The translations under genes and the position numbers were made by a program. Shown here in pieces: positions 1 to 13,090 of a stretch of DNA of 64,000 nt. The DNA comes from Gossypium raimondii. Lineage: Eukaryota > Streptophyta > Magnoliopsida > Malvales > Malvaceae. The DNA is taken from contig NC_068569.1 in the NCBI RefSeq assembly GCF_025698545.1, positions 1,426,001 to 1,490,000 of the forward strand. Direction: 5' to 3'. A model generated the notes under the pieces. That model had not been told where the DNA came from and did no database searches. It was given only the letters and a program-made list of their open reading frames with translations. Positions within the stretch are counted from its first letter, which is position 1, and every line of letters starts with the position of its first letter.

Positions 1-120
1 ATTGAAGATATGTTATGTAATAAAAATTATTGGGATAAAAATGAAAAATAAATAAATGAGATTGTTTTGAAAAAATATGTGTAAAAATATTAGTAATTCT
101 TCAAAAAATAACGTAATGGT

Positions 121-360
121 ACAAAATTCACCCTCCACCATTTAGACTATATTTTTGCATCAAAAAATACTAGTGTTGCTCATCCCTCTCCCTCCACCCT
201 TAAAAAATATTTTTTTATACTGGTGCTGCCCATCTCTCCCCCTCCACCCTTAAAAAAATTATTTAAAAAAACACATAATTTTGTAATGATGTTTCAATTA
301 TTGTGTCAGAAAAAACCATGGTGTCGCCCATCTCTCTCCCTCCACCCCTTGGAACTGTTT
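121..360. repeat. Degenerate tandem repeat, CT-rich
   Basis: Three to four imperfect copies of a block of about 60-100 bases, each with a phrase like 'ggtgctgcccatctctc' followed by 'cctccaccctt' and an A-rich run. The copies begin near 170, 220 and 320, with a further partial copy at 130. No coding capacity is seen. It may be a fragment of a retroelement leader, but no element boundary is visible. Confidence 0.5.
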
Positions 361-449
361 CAAACACCCTATTTTGGTAAATAATGGTACTGGCATACCA
401 TTTCAATGTTTACTTTTTTAATTTGTATTATACAGGAAAAAAAAAGCCC

Positions 450-836
450 AATTTGGTTACTAAACTATTCAAAAGTTTTTATTCAAGTCATTAAGTTGTT
501 AAGATTTTTTTAAAAGTTTTGCCAGTAAGCTCTAACGAATGATTCGACGATCAATACGGTGGATCAATACCCATCGATGAGTAGAATAACATATCTTAGA
601 TCCAAGTCGATCTGACGGTCAGTATTGGAAATTGAAGAAAAAAGTTTTTTGAATTTTGGTTCACAGATTCGTGACGTCCAAAATTATTTTAAAAAAAACT
701 AAAATGTAGAAGAGAAGTGGAATGAAATCTTTCCATTGGTGCAGGGAATGGGAACATAAAAACCATGTAGCATTAATTTTAACAGTCTAGTGGCTTAAAT
801 GAAAACTTATGAATAGTTCAGTGATTAAATTGTAAT
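450..836. mobile_element. Inverted-repeat (MITE-like) element
   Basis: The left arm at about 450-495 (starting caatttggttactaaactat) is the imperfect reverse complement of the right arm at about 790-836, roughly 80% identical over 45 bases by eye. The roughly 300 bases between have no long ORF. Long terminal inverted repeats with a short non-coding core are typical of MITEs. I could not fix a target-site duplication, so the outer limits are approximate. Confidence 0.45.
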
Positions 837-899
837 TTTTTTAAAGTTAAGTGACCAAAATAAGAATTTACCCATGACTTAGTGTCTAATGGTGTAGTT

Positions 900-2200
900 T
901 ACTCTTAATAAAACATGATTAATAGATTTTTTATGTAAAATTTAAACATTTTATTAAAATAGTATCTTAACTATAAATTATAATTTTAGGGATTAATATG
1001 CAAAATTACCACTATACTTTAAATGGAAATTAAAAATACCACTATACTTTACTTTGATTGATATTTGTCACTGTTCTTATGAACTAGAGAGGAATTTACC
1101 ATTAAACTTTAACTTTATATTGAATTTTGTGCCTTTACTTTTATTTGATTGAATTTTACTACTAACGTTAAATTTTTATTAATTATTTAATTTTAAATTA
1201 AAATATTTTAAATAAAAATTTAATAAAATATTATTTTCATATTTTACTTCAGTATTTAACAATAATAAGTTAACTAATATAATATAATATTAAAATTAAA
1301 TAAAATGATTATTTTATAAAATAAACTTATTTTTTATATTATATGTATTTTTATTTTTCAAGTTTTATTTCATTAAATAAAAATTATAATTTAGTTTACT
1401 AATTTTTAATATATATGTTAAATTATTTATAATTATTAAAATAAAATATTTAAAAGAATTTAATTAAAAAATCAAAGTTAATGGAAAATTTTAATAAAAT
1501 TTAAAGCTTAGTGATAAAATTCAATCACATAAGAGTTAAATGATAGATTTACTTATAATTTTAAAATATAATGGCAAATATCAATGAAAACAAATTATAA
1601 TGATAAATTTCAATATTCACCTATATAATATGATGACATATTTGAACTTTAACCCTAACTTTTATAACTAATTTTACTAAAATTTGTAAGAATAAGTTGT
1701 TATTAAAAGTAATTTAGCAAATATTTTAAAATTTGTTAAAAGAAAATATTTGATGCACCGTCAAGTATAAAGTTAATGCTCTATCAATAAATAATAAGAT
1801 GACACATTGTCACTAATGTAAAATAAAAAAATATTGAAGGGTTTAAAATAAATATAAATAATTTTATAATTATTAAACATAAATAAACATAATAAAAGCA
1901 TCGAATTGAAACACTAAACTTAAAACCCAAAATTACAAACTTAAAAGAAAAATAAAATAATGACAATTAATATTTAATAAATTTATTTATATTTATATTT
2001 ATATTTATATTTATTTTTAATTCCTGAATATTTTTATTTTACATGCATAATTATGCATCAAATGTTAATCCATTTATTAATATATATTTTAGCTTTTTCT
2101 GTAGGCAATAGCAGCATGGTCCAATGAGACAGCATTAGCCGACTAACGTCCCAATGGTCGAGAAACAGCCCATACCCTTGCGGTCACCCTCATCGACTCT
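900..2200. other. AT-rich intergenic DNA upstream of heme oxygenase
   Basis: No supported gene. The sequence is strongly AT-rich and contains scattered phrases such as 'ccactatacttt' that look like decayed plant repeats. At 1977-2018 there is an (ATATTT)n microsatellite. The short ORFs here have no recognisable protein content. Confidence 0.5.
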
Positions 2201-2210
2201 CTATATATAG
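2201..2210 (+). promoter_or_regulatory. TATA box of the heme oxygenase gene
   Basis: The sequence ctatatatag lies about 130 bases before the ATG at 2342. That spacing fits a transcription start near 2235 and a 5' UTR of about 105 bases. It was identified only by motif and position. Confidence 0.5.
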
Positions 2211-2341
2211 TCTAGAACAATCGCTTTAGCTTCGGCAAGTACTTGAACTGTCGATAACTCTAGCCTTTTTAATCTTTTATGTACTACTGAAAACTCTCTC
2301 GTTTTCTTCTTTTTCCATAAAAGCGAGTGATCTCTCTTTCA

Positions 2342-3640
2342 ATGGAGTCTCTAACCCTAATTTCACAATCCCGCTCTCTTTCTATAAGTTCAAACCTTAG
2401 GATCCTTTCATCTCCCAATGTCTCCTCCACTTTTATCCCCAAGGATGTCCCATATTTCAAAACTCAGTTTCTTAAACTTCCTGGCATGGCTACTAGGAAC
2501 GTTATCGTATCGGCCGCGATGAGTGAGAAGCCCTGGAAGAGGTACAGTACTGGAGGAGAAGCTAAAGGGTTTGTGGATGAGATGAGGTTGGTAGCTATGA
2601 CACTGCACACGAGACAACAGGCACAGGAAGGAGAAATGGAAGCCAAGGCCCCCGAAGAACAGCGTGTAGAGGAATGGGAACCTACTCTTGATGGCTACTT
2701 GAAGTTCCTTGTGGATATCAAAGTGGTTTATGATACGCTTGAACAGATTATTGAAAAGCCTTCTTTTCCTAGCGGTAAGTAAAGTTTGCTATTTGACCCA
2801 TTTTAGGCCTCATTTGAAACTTTGGATATATATATATATGTATATGTGACAGTGTTAAGAGATATTGAATGCATGGGTGTGGTGCAGATGGTGAATTCAG
2901 AAACACTGGGTTGGAGAGGTCTGAAAAGTTGGCCAAGGATTTAAAGTGGTTCGAAGAGAAAGGGTATGGAGTTCCAGAGGCATCATCTCCTGGTGTTGCT
3001 TATGCCAAATATCTTAAACAATTATCTGAGAAGGACCCTCAGGCATTTATATGCCATTTCTACAACATTTATTTTGCCAACACAGCCGGTGGTCGGATCA
3101 TTGCCAAGAAGGTATAAACTAAAAATTATATAGCTACAAATGGGTACAAACTATAATGCCAGCACGTGCTTTTTTATCTTCTGCCTCTTTCATTTCCAAT
3201 TTGGTCGGCTCATAGATGATAGATCTAATAAGTTCATATTTCCGATTCAATCACCTGTTCGCCGATAATTTATATTTTATAGGAATAAAATCTTAAAAAT
3301 ATTCCTTACACGTCATTTATATAAGAATATGATCTTTGTATTAGGTAGCTGAGAAGATCCTCGACAGCAGGGAATTGGAGTTCTATAAATGGGATGGTGA
3401 ACTTTCGCAACTATTACAAAATGTAAGGGATAAGCTGAATAAAGTTGCTGAGGTAAAATTTTCTGTTTTCCCCCTTGTATTTTCTTCCCAATTTTTAACA
3501 GTAAATCTTATGCCTAACACCTATTATGTCCATCTATGATGATTCAGAACTGGAGTAGAGAAGAGAAGAACCATTGTTTGGGAGAAACTGAGATATCGTT
3601 CAAGTTTTATAGAGAGATCGTTCGACTCATGTTGTCCTAG
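2342..3640 (+). CDS. HO1: Heme oxygenase 1-like, chloroplastic (4 exons)
   Basis: The family opens heme with ferredoxin-derived electrons to give biliverdin IX-alpha, CO and iron, the first step towards the phytochrome chromophore in plastids. Exons 2342-2774, 2888-3111, 3345-3452 and 3548-3640 join in frame to 285 aa; Arabidopsis HY1 is about 282. Residues 1 to about 55 are Ser-rich and basic like a transit peptide. The presumed heme-ligand His is H89 in AMTLHT. The family hallmark stretches [17 protein letters not shown] and [18 protein letters not shown] are present. I chose the ATG at 2342; the reading frame extends a little upstream only through a GTG. The region around the His is diverged: typical HO1 has AMRLHTKDQAKEGEKE and this copy has [16 protein letters not shown], so it may be a paralogue with altered activity. 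Splice sites are canonical GT-AG. Confidence 0.92.
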
Positions 3641-6153
3641 AGCTGGGTAGCTAGGGTTGGTTCCTAACTGCCTGCTTGTTGTCGTGCTATTGTGTTAGTC
3701 CAAGTCTCATGTTTACTGAATAAGACCGTGTCCTTCAAAAAAACAAGTCTACGCGTTACGATTGGAATAAATTTACTAGGATGGAGTTTCTCGGTTTCCT
3801 TGGAAGTTCTGATTAATATTCAATTCATGATCACATCATATGCTACGTCACGAGTGAAGCAAAGATACTATTCATCTATCCAAGAAACAAAACAAAGTTA
3901 CTAAAGAAGCAATTTTCAGTTTTTACATCAGTCATGAATTGTGTTCATAAATCCACAGCTCATATGACTAGGAATTTTGTTTAGAAGGCATAAAATTGTT
4001 AACTAAATACTTAAAATGTTTAAAATAGCAAACTCTGAAGGGGGACAAGGGCCCGTGGCTACGCCCTGAATCTCGCTTTTTCCTCATGCAATGCAACAAT
4101 ACAAGGGTAAATTACAAAAATAGTCACTTTTTTTGTCTCAGGTTACATTTTAGTCAATTATGTTTGAAATGTTATGTTTTAGTCACTTATGTTATTATTT
4201 TGTTACAAAGTGATCACTCGTTATCTCCCTAACGGTAATCCTACGTGGCAGTCCAACTAGATTTTAAGTGCCAACTTGGATTTCCTAATGGGATGAGAAT
4301 AGATTTTTAATTAAATAAATTTAATTAATTATAAATTTTAAACCCTAAATCTTAGTTAAAAAATCGTTTATCTCCCCTTTTTTTAGTTTTCTTTTTCAGT
4401 TGACTAAGAAAACTATTATCATCAGAATTTTTTATTCACTTACAAAAACAAAAGAGTATTCAATGGAGGGTCCAGGTATGTCTTCTTAACTGACAAATTA
4501 ATGTTCTAAGACTTAAAATCAAGTGGCTGTCGATAAATTTATGTAATAAGATGAACTGCAATGACTGTAGCATGTGAAAAAATGATGGTAAATATATATA
4601 TATAAGAAATGAAATACATGATAAATTTATAAATTTACTTGTGAAGTTAAAAAAAGTGAATTATACCAAATAATCACTTATTAAATTAACGGTTTTAGCA
4701 ATGAAATGGTAGATAAATTTAGAATAAAATGATTCTAATTTAAAATTAGTATCATAATTTGAGGAGTTAACCTTCAGTAAAAGGTTTCAAGTATAAAAAT
4801 CTAATTTAAAATTTAAACTAAATACTTTATAATTTTACTTTATTTTTTTATTCAGTCAAAAGTTCGAATGAATATGATATTCTTTTAATTTCATCTATAA
4901 ATTTAAAAAGCCTTCCAAGAAGTAATCATAATTTCATGAAAGAAAAGGAGTGAGCGTTTCTATAATAAAAATAATGAGAATTAAAATATTATTAACCCTT
5001 CAAAATGAATATTCTTAAACCATAGATTTGTTACTTATCCTATCTCAATAAAATAAAATATGAATTTTGTTGGTAGAAAAAACGTTAAGCGGTTACATTA
5101 GATAAAACCATAATCAAGAGGAAATAGACATGTTGCGATCTCTTCCCAACAAGTTCATGACCAAAGCCAATGAGGATCTAAATAAACATATCAAAGAACT
5201 TCCTGTATCGACAGATTTAGTCATGTGGATACGAATCTCTCATTTCCAACGCAAAGCTTGAAGTAACAGCCACAGTTTCACTAAACTACCATTAGCTCCT
5301 TCACCAGACAAAAGTAATTCAACCAACAAAGCATTATCACACTCAATTTCAACTTTCTGAAACCCCTTATTCCAAGTTAAAGAATAATATTTCCAACATC
5401 GCTTTTGTTTCAACTTTAAAGACTGACTAATTACTGAAATCATAGAAATTATCCATTTCCAATAAAATAAAATATAATTGTTCTTAAACCATAGATTTAT
5501 CACTTATCCTATCTCAATAAAATAAAATATGTATAACTCAATTTTATTGTTTATTTAAATAATGATATAAAATTTTTGAATATCTCAATATCTATTTTTC
5601 TCTTTATAGATTTGAAAAAGAAAACGATTATGTGACTGATTTAATTTTTAGTTTTTTTTTAAAAAATTCTACTTTTCGGATTAATAATTTAAATCTATAA
5701 TTTAAAAATATTCATGGATTAATAATTATAAAAATTTTGGCAAAGTAAAAAAATTGGCCAAAACAATTATAGCTCGTTAACTCCAATCTTACCTTTGTTT
5801 ATTAATTTTGAAGCCATTAAAGATTACATGAAAGTAAAGAAACAAGTGAATTCAGGACGGCACCAGGCGTTCAGATTTGTCAGAATTCAGACAAAGAATC
5901 TTAAGTTTTACTGGGAGCATTCCAGTTCCCATTTTTTATTTTTGGCCCTTTCCTTGCTTAGTATCCATCGAGAGATGCTGTTTTTCTCCCTATCGGCTCA
6001 AATATACTATTCTGCGGTTCTATTTAATTCAAAAAATGGGTCCCGAACTAATAAATAAATGTTGGTGTTTGCAAATATTTAACCTATGGTAGCTGCCATA
6101 TCCATTTTCACTTGATTCCATCATAGAGCTCCAAAAAAACTCTAGGCTTCAGC
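3641..6153. other. Intergenic region with repeat debris
   Basis: The stretch after the heme oxygenase stop probably holds its 3' UTR. At 4105-4400 lies a sequence resembling common dispersed plant repeats (phrases such as 'aaaaatagtcac' and 'acgtggcagtccaa'). Apart from the RNase H remnant listed separately I see no gene. Confidence 0.45.
5240..5430 (-). pseudogene. RNase H-like (RVT_3) fragment of a retroelement
   Basis: On the minus strand the translation contains WNKGFQKVEIECDNALLVE followed by LLLSGEGANGS. This matches the consensus of the plant RNase H-like domain (GF-x-KVE-x-E-x-DN-x-LLV), including the Asp after the beta strand. The frame breaks downstream and no reverse transcriptase or other conserved part is present. 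It is best read as a decayed LINE or retroelement piece. The family call is by pattern recognition only. Confidence 0.5.
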
Positions 6154-7547
<1,394 letters not shown>

Positions 7548-8766
7548 ATGGGAGGAAGACTAGTTCTAGTTTGGCTGCTATCTTCCTCCCTATTACATTT
7601 TTAGCAAACTGTATCCTTATTTTCCATGAAATTAGCATGCATGTGGGTAGCGAAGCAATAAACTAACCTTGGTCTCACCAATTGGCCTATGAGCTGAGAT
7701 GGGTCATTAATGGTCTAGATTTCCATTTTATTCATTAATCTTTTGCTATAGTGGTAATTGGGGCAAAACAAAAAATTTTTCTTTGATGGGCCGAGATAAA
7801 ATTAAAAAGGTTAAATGGGTTAAAGCTAAAATTTTTGTGCTAATATCACTTAAATTAAATTACTAATTTATCAAAAGGGGCCAAAAATACAAATTATCCA
7901 CTTAATTCAAGAGGGCCTTAAAAGCTAATTATGCTATTCAATCAAGGGGAACCAAGGCTTCTGCGTGTCCCCAACTATGCCTCTTAAGTGATGAAGTAAA
8001 TTGTGCTCTTAAATATAACAATGACATTGTTTAGAGAAACTGTCATAAAAAATATACTTAATTCCAGGAAAAAGATCATAACTTGAAAACCAAATTAAAA
8101 AAAAAAAAAACCTGAAACAAATATGTATTTTTTAATTTTGTAGAAGTTAAGTTTTGAATGAAATTATGTTTAATTACAGTTTTTCGCAATTTAATTTCTT
8201 ATATCACTTTTTTACAATATCTATTATGGTTCTGTTGGGTTAATTATTTGTTTGTATCAAATTATAGAGTAAAAATCCTAGGTATAAAATATGTTTTAAG
8301 ATCCTGTACACTCCGTACATTTGAAATTTATTTCTCCTACTTTTATTTTAAGAACTTAGTCCTCCAATTTTCAAATTTAAAAGTTTAAATCTAGTTGTTA
8401 CCACCGTTTAAATTCTTCTATTAAATTCTTTGGCGTCACATTTTAAAATTAAAAAAATACACTTGGTAGTCATGTATAATAAAAATAATGCTAAAACTAC
8501 TAATTAGAATTTTTTCTTGAAAACATCCATTCAAATTTGTCATGATAAAATAATTTTTTTTGTTGAAATAGGGTTCATAAGAAAAGTTGGCGTAAGCATT
8601 TTGATGAAATAGCTAAAATAGTAGCTATTTAGATTAATTAATGACTTAAAAAAAGAGGAGCCAATTTATGTTAAAATTTAAAGAATATGGATTAAATTAC
8701 AAATTTTAACACAATCCAGTGTCAAAATTGAAATTTAACCTTTGTCTTATAAAATAAAATAAAAGC

Positions 8767-8770
<4 letters not shown>

Positions 8771-8799
<29 letters not shown>
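8771..8799. repeat. (AT)n microsatellite
   Basis: About 29 bases of perfect alternating AT. Confidence 0.95.
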
Positions 8800-8801
<2 letters not shown>

Positions 8802-8959
8802 AAATGAGAAGTCACGTGTCAATCTATAAGATCTTTGGGCATTCAAATTATATATGAAAAATTTACGATATTAACTATTTAAATTAACGATAAAATTACA
8901 AAAATCTAAGGACCAAATTATGTTAGAAATGAAAGTATAGAGAATCAGAGATTAAAATC

Positions 8960-9290
8960 TTATATTTAAGCATAATAGAGTTATATTGTATTTTATCTCC
9001 TCTGCTCAAATTAGTCTCTATACATTAGATCAAAGAGCAAATTGCTTATGTTTAATAAAAATTTCATCAATTTGTACAATTAAAAACTGGAGAAGTTAAA
9101 GGAATAACTAAACAGTGACACTTGTCATGCCACGTATATCTTATGCTGACATAAAGTGACTACTTTTAAACAATAGAAATTGATGAAATTTTTAACAGAA
9201 GAACAAAATTGCTCTTTAGACTAATTTACTAATTTTTTAAGTATAGAGGATAAAATATAGTCTGACTCCTAACACAATAACTTCTTTAAT
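8960..9290. mobile_element. Palindromic MITE, copy 1
   Basis: The left arm carries 'attagatcaaagagcaaatt' and the right arm its imperfect reverse complement around 'aattgctctttagactaatt'. The outer parts ('tattttatctcct' near 8992 and 'aggataaaatatag' near 9248) also mirror each other. The core carries 'tgccacgtatatc' and no ORF. Related copies lie at about 44820-45060 and 47555-48290. Exact ends are not fixed. Confidence 0.5.
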
Positions 9291-11998
9291 ACTCTTACCC
9301 AATATAAACACTTTTTTATATGTAAGTATATAGATATCAAATATTTGTTAAAGTTTTTTAAAGTCACATTTTCCTCATTTTACCACATTTTTCTCAAACA
9401 ATGGATACAAACTTCCTTTGAAGGAAGACAGCAATAAGCCTGCGTTGAGATGAAACCGTCATATGAAGTAAGGCCCACCACCATACATAAATATAACTCA
9501 AATAACGCAGGGTAAACGTGATACGATAAGAAGGTCTCTAGAATTGTAGTTATTTTAGTAGTATTGGATGTAATTGTAATTTTGTTTTTATTTGTTGGAA
9601 TAATTTGAAAAAAAAATATGGCAAAAAGAAAATATTTATAAATAATTGAACTTCATCAATCAAAACATAGTTTTTCCACAATTTTACTTAATTAAACATA
9701 ACTTCAAACCAAAAAGAAAAAATATATATGCATTTATCTTCACGCCACCATCTCTCCCTGCCTTAATGGTATCTATGCTGACCTTTTCAAATTTGAGAGA
9801 TACTTTATAACATATTATTATGGCTGAATTTACCTCACAAGTTCCTCTATTATATGGATTTAATCAAATTAGTCCTGTACTATTAAAAGATTCGAATCAT
9901 GTTAGCATTTATTATTCAAAGAATTTCAATTATTGTTTGATGGAGTTAATTTTGTAAATGAAAATGAAAATTTTTGTTTGGAATTGAACTGCAATTGAAA
10001 AAATAACAAATTTTTATAGTAAATGCTAATTCTATTGGAATTTGGACATATTTGATTCTTTTAATGGTATAAAGTTTAAATTGATCCATTTAATAAGAAA
10101 TGGACTAATTTGATCTAGTCTCTATAATATAGGAAACTCTCAATATTTTAACCCAATATTAAGTATTTAAGATCACCAATCAATAAATAAAGAAATAGAG
10201 TCAAATTTGGCATTCAACGTTATCTTTTATCAATTTGACCTTTGTTTCTTTTTAAATTTAATTTGATCTTTAACTTTTAAAAGGAGTAAAATTTGATCAT
10301 CAACGTTCGAGAAAGAGTCGAATTATTGTTTTTCAAACAAAAAAGAACTAAAAGTTAAATGTTTAAACATTACCGTCCACATGACAATCCACATATACTC
10401 CAATCTATTTTTAAATTTTGAATTTCTTTTATTTTTAAATATTTTTATAATTTTTAAATTATTTATTAATATAGCATATAAGATAAATAATATCATACCA
10501 ATATGTAATGCAACGCACTTTAATCAATATTTTTATTTAAAAAATCAATTTAAAATAAAAAATAAAGATTAAATTAACAAAAGAAATATAAAGGTTTAAC
10601 AAGAAACCGAAAATAAATACAAAGATATGATGAAATGGAGAGGAGAAAGGAATGAGATGTGTGAGTGGCAAGGAAAAAGAAAATACAGCCCGTTTAACAC
10701 TTTTGTCGCCGTGATAGTTGTTTGCAACTGCGTTTCCTTCACTATACCTTTCGACTTTTTCCTATTTGTTGCCGTCCAAAAGTGAGGGCGATGGTTGAAG
10801 ACTCAACGTGGCGTTCTTACAAGGCATTTTAGCCTCCCAACGATTGCGGGGTTCAGACTCCACCAGGAACCAAACATGGTTTGAAGATGTAGACATTGGC
10901 CCAAATTTTGGTGAATCTTAAGTTACTGAGTTTCTTTGGGTGTGGGAAAGTTTTCTTTGAAAAACAGCAGACCCAAGCAGACTACTATTACTTTTCTTTA
11001 GCGACTTTTCTTAAATACACTTTCCATTTCTTTCTTTTTATTTTTCACATTACTAAATATACTTAAATTAATTCCTTTTTATGATAGCAATTAACAACTT
11101 AACAAGAAACTGGCCACAACAAAAAAAGTTACTCATAAAATTATGATAATTATCTTATATATTTCTGTGAATTTCTACAAATATGATAAATATATTATTT
11201 AAATATTAAACAAAACAATTTAATATAATATATATATGAAATGTTACATAAATGATGTGTGTTTTATTAGTATTACTTAAAGACACGTGACAATATATAT
11301 TATTAAACTTGTATAACAAGGCTAACATAGTTAAATAACTAGTTTATTATCTCGTGCAATATATGAGTTCGGTATTATGTATTAATTAAAATATATTATA
11401 TTTATTTTTGAAAACTGTTGTAAAATTTGTAACTTTTGAAAAAGTAAAATTATATAATTCTTCACTTTTATATTTAAGAAGTAGAAATAATATAAATATA
11501 TCACATATAGACCATTTCCTTTTAGTTAAAACGTTGCATTTAATAATATTAAAAGAAATTCACACATTAATTAAGGCGGATTATGTTCTTGCTTTGAATC
11601 ATTAGTGTAATTTTTGAATTTTTGTTTTAAGCTGTATTTTTCTACCAAAAGAAATTCACACATTAAATGTTGATGTCATATAAATATAGTTTTATTTGTC
11701 TAGCATTAAAAATATTTAAATTTAAAAGAATTGCTTACCGTTTTTAATATATTTTAATTTAAATAAAATACTAGAAAATTATGTCAAATGAAATTTAATA
11801 TTATTATTACCAAAATATGAAAATATAATAATAATCCAATGTGCCATATAATCATGAATAGTTCAATACACCAAACCTTATTGAAAACAAACCTAAACCA
11901 TATTTAAAGCCGATCAAAATTACCACCCTTGCAACACTACCAAAATTCTCTTCACTTAACCCCATATTTCCGGGGCCAAAAATCCACAAGCAACCACT

Positions 11999-13090
11999 AT
12001 GGGAGCCGCCACCGACGCCCCCACAACCTCCGCATCATCCACCAGCACCCTCTCCCCTTCCATTATCAAAAAAATCCTCCTCTCTTACACATATGTAGCC
12101 ATATGGATCTTCCTTTCTTTCACCGTCATAGTTTACAACAAATACATCCTCGATCAAAAGCTTTACAATTGGCCATACCCCATCTCTCTAACTCTCATCC
12201 ATATGGGCTTTTGTTCCTCCATAGCTGCTCTCCTTGTCCGTGTCTTCCATGTTGTCGACCTCCCTACTTCCATGTCACCCCGTCTTTACCTCTCCTCTGT
12301 TGTTCCCATCGGAGCCCTTTATTCACTTTCCCTTTGGCTGTCCAACTCGGCCTATATCTATCTCTCTGTTTCCTTCATCCAAATGCTCAAAGCCCTTATG
12401 CCGGTTGCTGTTTATTCCATTGGTGTTCTCTTTCGTAAAGATTCTTTTAAATCTTCAACCATGGGTAACATGCTCGCTATTTCATTTGGGGTTGCCATTG
12501 CCGCTTACGGAGAAGCCAAATTCGATTCTTGGGGTGTTTTGTTACAGCTTGGAGCTGTTGCCTTTGAAGCTACGAGGTTGGTTTTAATCCAAATCCTTCT
12601 TACTTCAAAAGGAATCAGCCTTAACCCGATTACTTCACTTTATTACGTTGCTCCTTGTTGTTTCGTTTTCTTGCTTATTCCCTGGATTACAGTGGAACTG
12701 CCTATACTTAAAGAAAACTCAACTTTCCATTTCGATTACTTCATCTTTGGGACCAACTCTTTTTGCGCTTTCGCTTTGAACCTGGCGGTGTTTTTGTTGG
12801 TCGGGAAGACCTCGGCGCTGACGATGAACGTTGCGGGTGTCGTCAAAGACTGGTTGCTTATAGCTTTTTCGTGGTCGGTGATTAAAGATACGGTGACTCC
12901 AGTTAATTTGTTTGGTTATGGGCTAGCGTTTTGGGGGGTTGCTTATTATAATCATTCAAAGTTGAAAGCGCTTAGAGAGAAGGAAGCAGCAGAGAGGAAA
13001 GATGAAGAGGGTGATGATGAAGAAAGTGGCAGATTGTTGGATCAAAGAGAAGGGGATGTGACTACGAGAAGAAATGAATCAGAGGGATAA
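11999..13090 (+). CDS. Probable sugar-phosphate/phosphate translocator (TPT/NST family)
   Basis: Intronless 363-aa membrane protein, close throughout to the Arabidopsis At5g25400/At2g25520 group of putative sugar-phosphate/phosphate translocators (drug/metabolite transporter superfamily). About ten hydrophobic helices run from residue 25 to about 320. Conserved stretches include [20 protein letters not shown]-type helix 1, [38 protein letters not shown] and [20 protein letters not shown]; the last holds the conserved Lys region of the TPT fold. The soluble tail is acidic and charged ([20 protein letters not shown]), as in relatives. The N-terminal extension is Ala/Thr/Ser-rich and about a dozen residues longer than in Arabidopsis. 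The substrate is unknown for this clade; Golgi or endomembrane location is usual. The gene is convergent with CTC1. Confidence 0.93.
   Translation: MGAATDAPTTSASSTSTLSPSIIKKILLSYTYVAIWIFLSFTVIVYNKYILDQKLYNWPYPISLTLIHMGFCSSIAALLVRVFHVVDLPTSMSPRLYLSSVVPIGALYSLSLWLSNSAYIYLSVSFIQMLKALMPVAVYSIGVLFRKDSFKSSTMGNMLAISFGVAIAAYGEAKFDSWGVLLQLGAVAFEATRLVLIQILLTSKGISLNPITSLYYVAPCCFVFLLIPWITVELPILKENSTFHFDYFIFGTNSFCAFALNLAVFLLVGKTSALTMNVAGVVKDWLLIAFSWSVIKDTVTPVNLFGYGLAFWGVAYYNHSKLKALREKEAAERKDEEGDDEESGRLLDQREGDVTTRRNESEG

Larger units (their letters stand above)
7548..11998. other. Long AT-rich intergenic region
   Basis: No gene is supported in this 4.4 kb. It holds the reductase 3' flank, an (AT)n microsatellite, a palindromic MITE (both listed separately) and, at 10620-10990, a relatively GC-richer stretch that could be a relic of transcribed DNA but encodes nothing I recognise. 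A TATA-like ccatatttaaag near 11898-11909 may serve the translocator gene that starts at 11999. Confidence 0.5.

Noticed and set aside
2327-2341. Extension of heme oxygenase upstream of the ATG at 2342
   Set aside because: The upstream codon is GTG, not ATG; the Met at 2342 gives the family-typical transit peptide.
11929-12587. Overlapping plus-strand frames inside the translocator gene
   Set aside because: Shadow frames of the intronless translocator CDS; no independent similarity.
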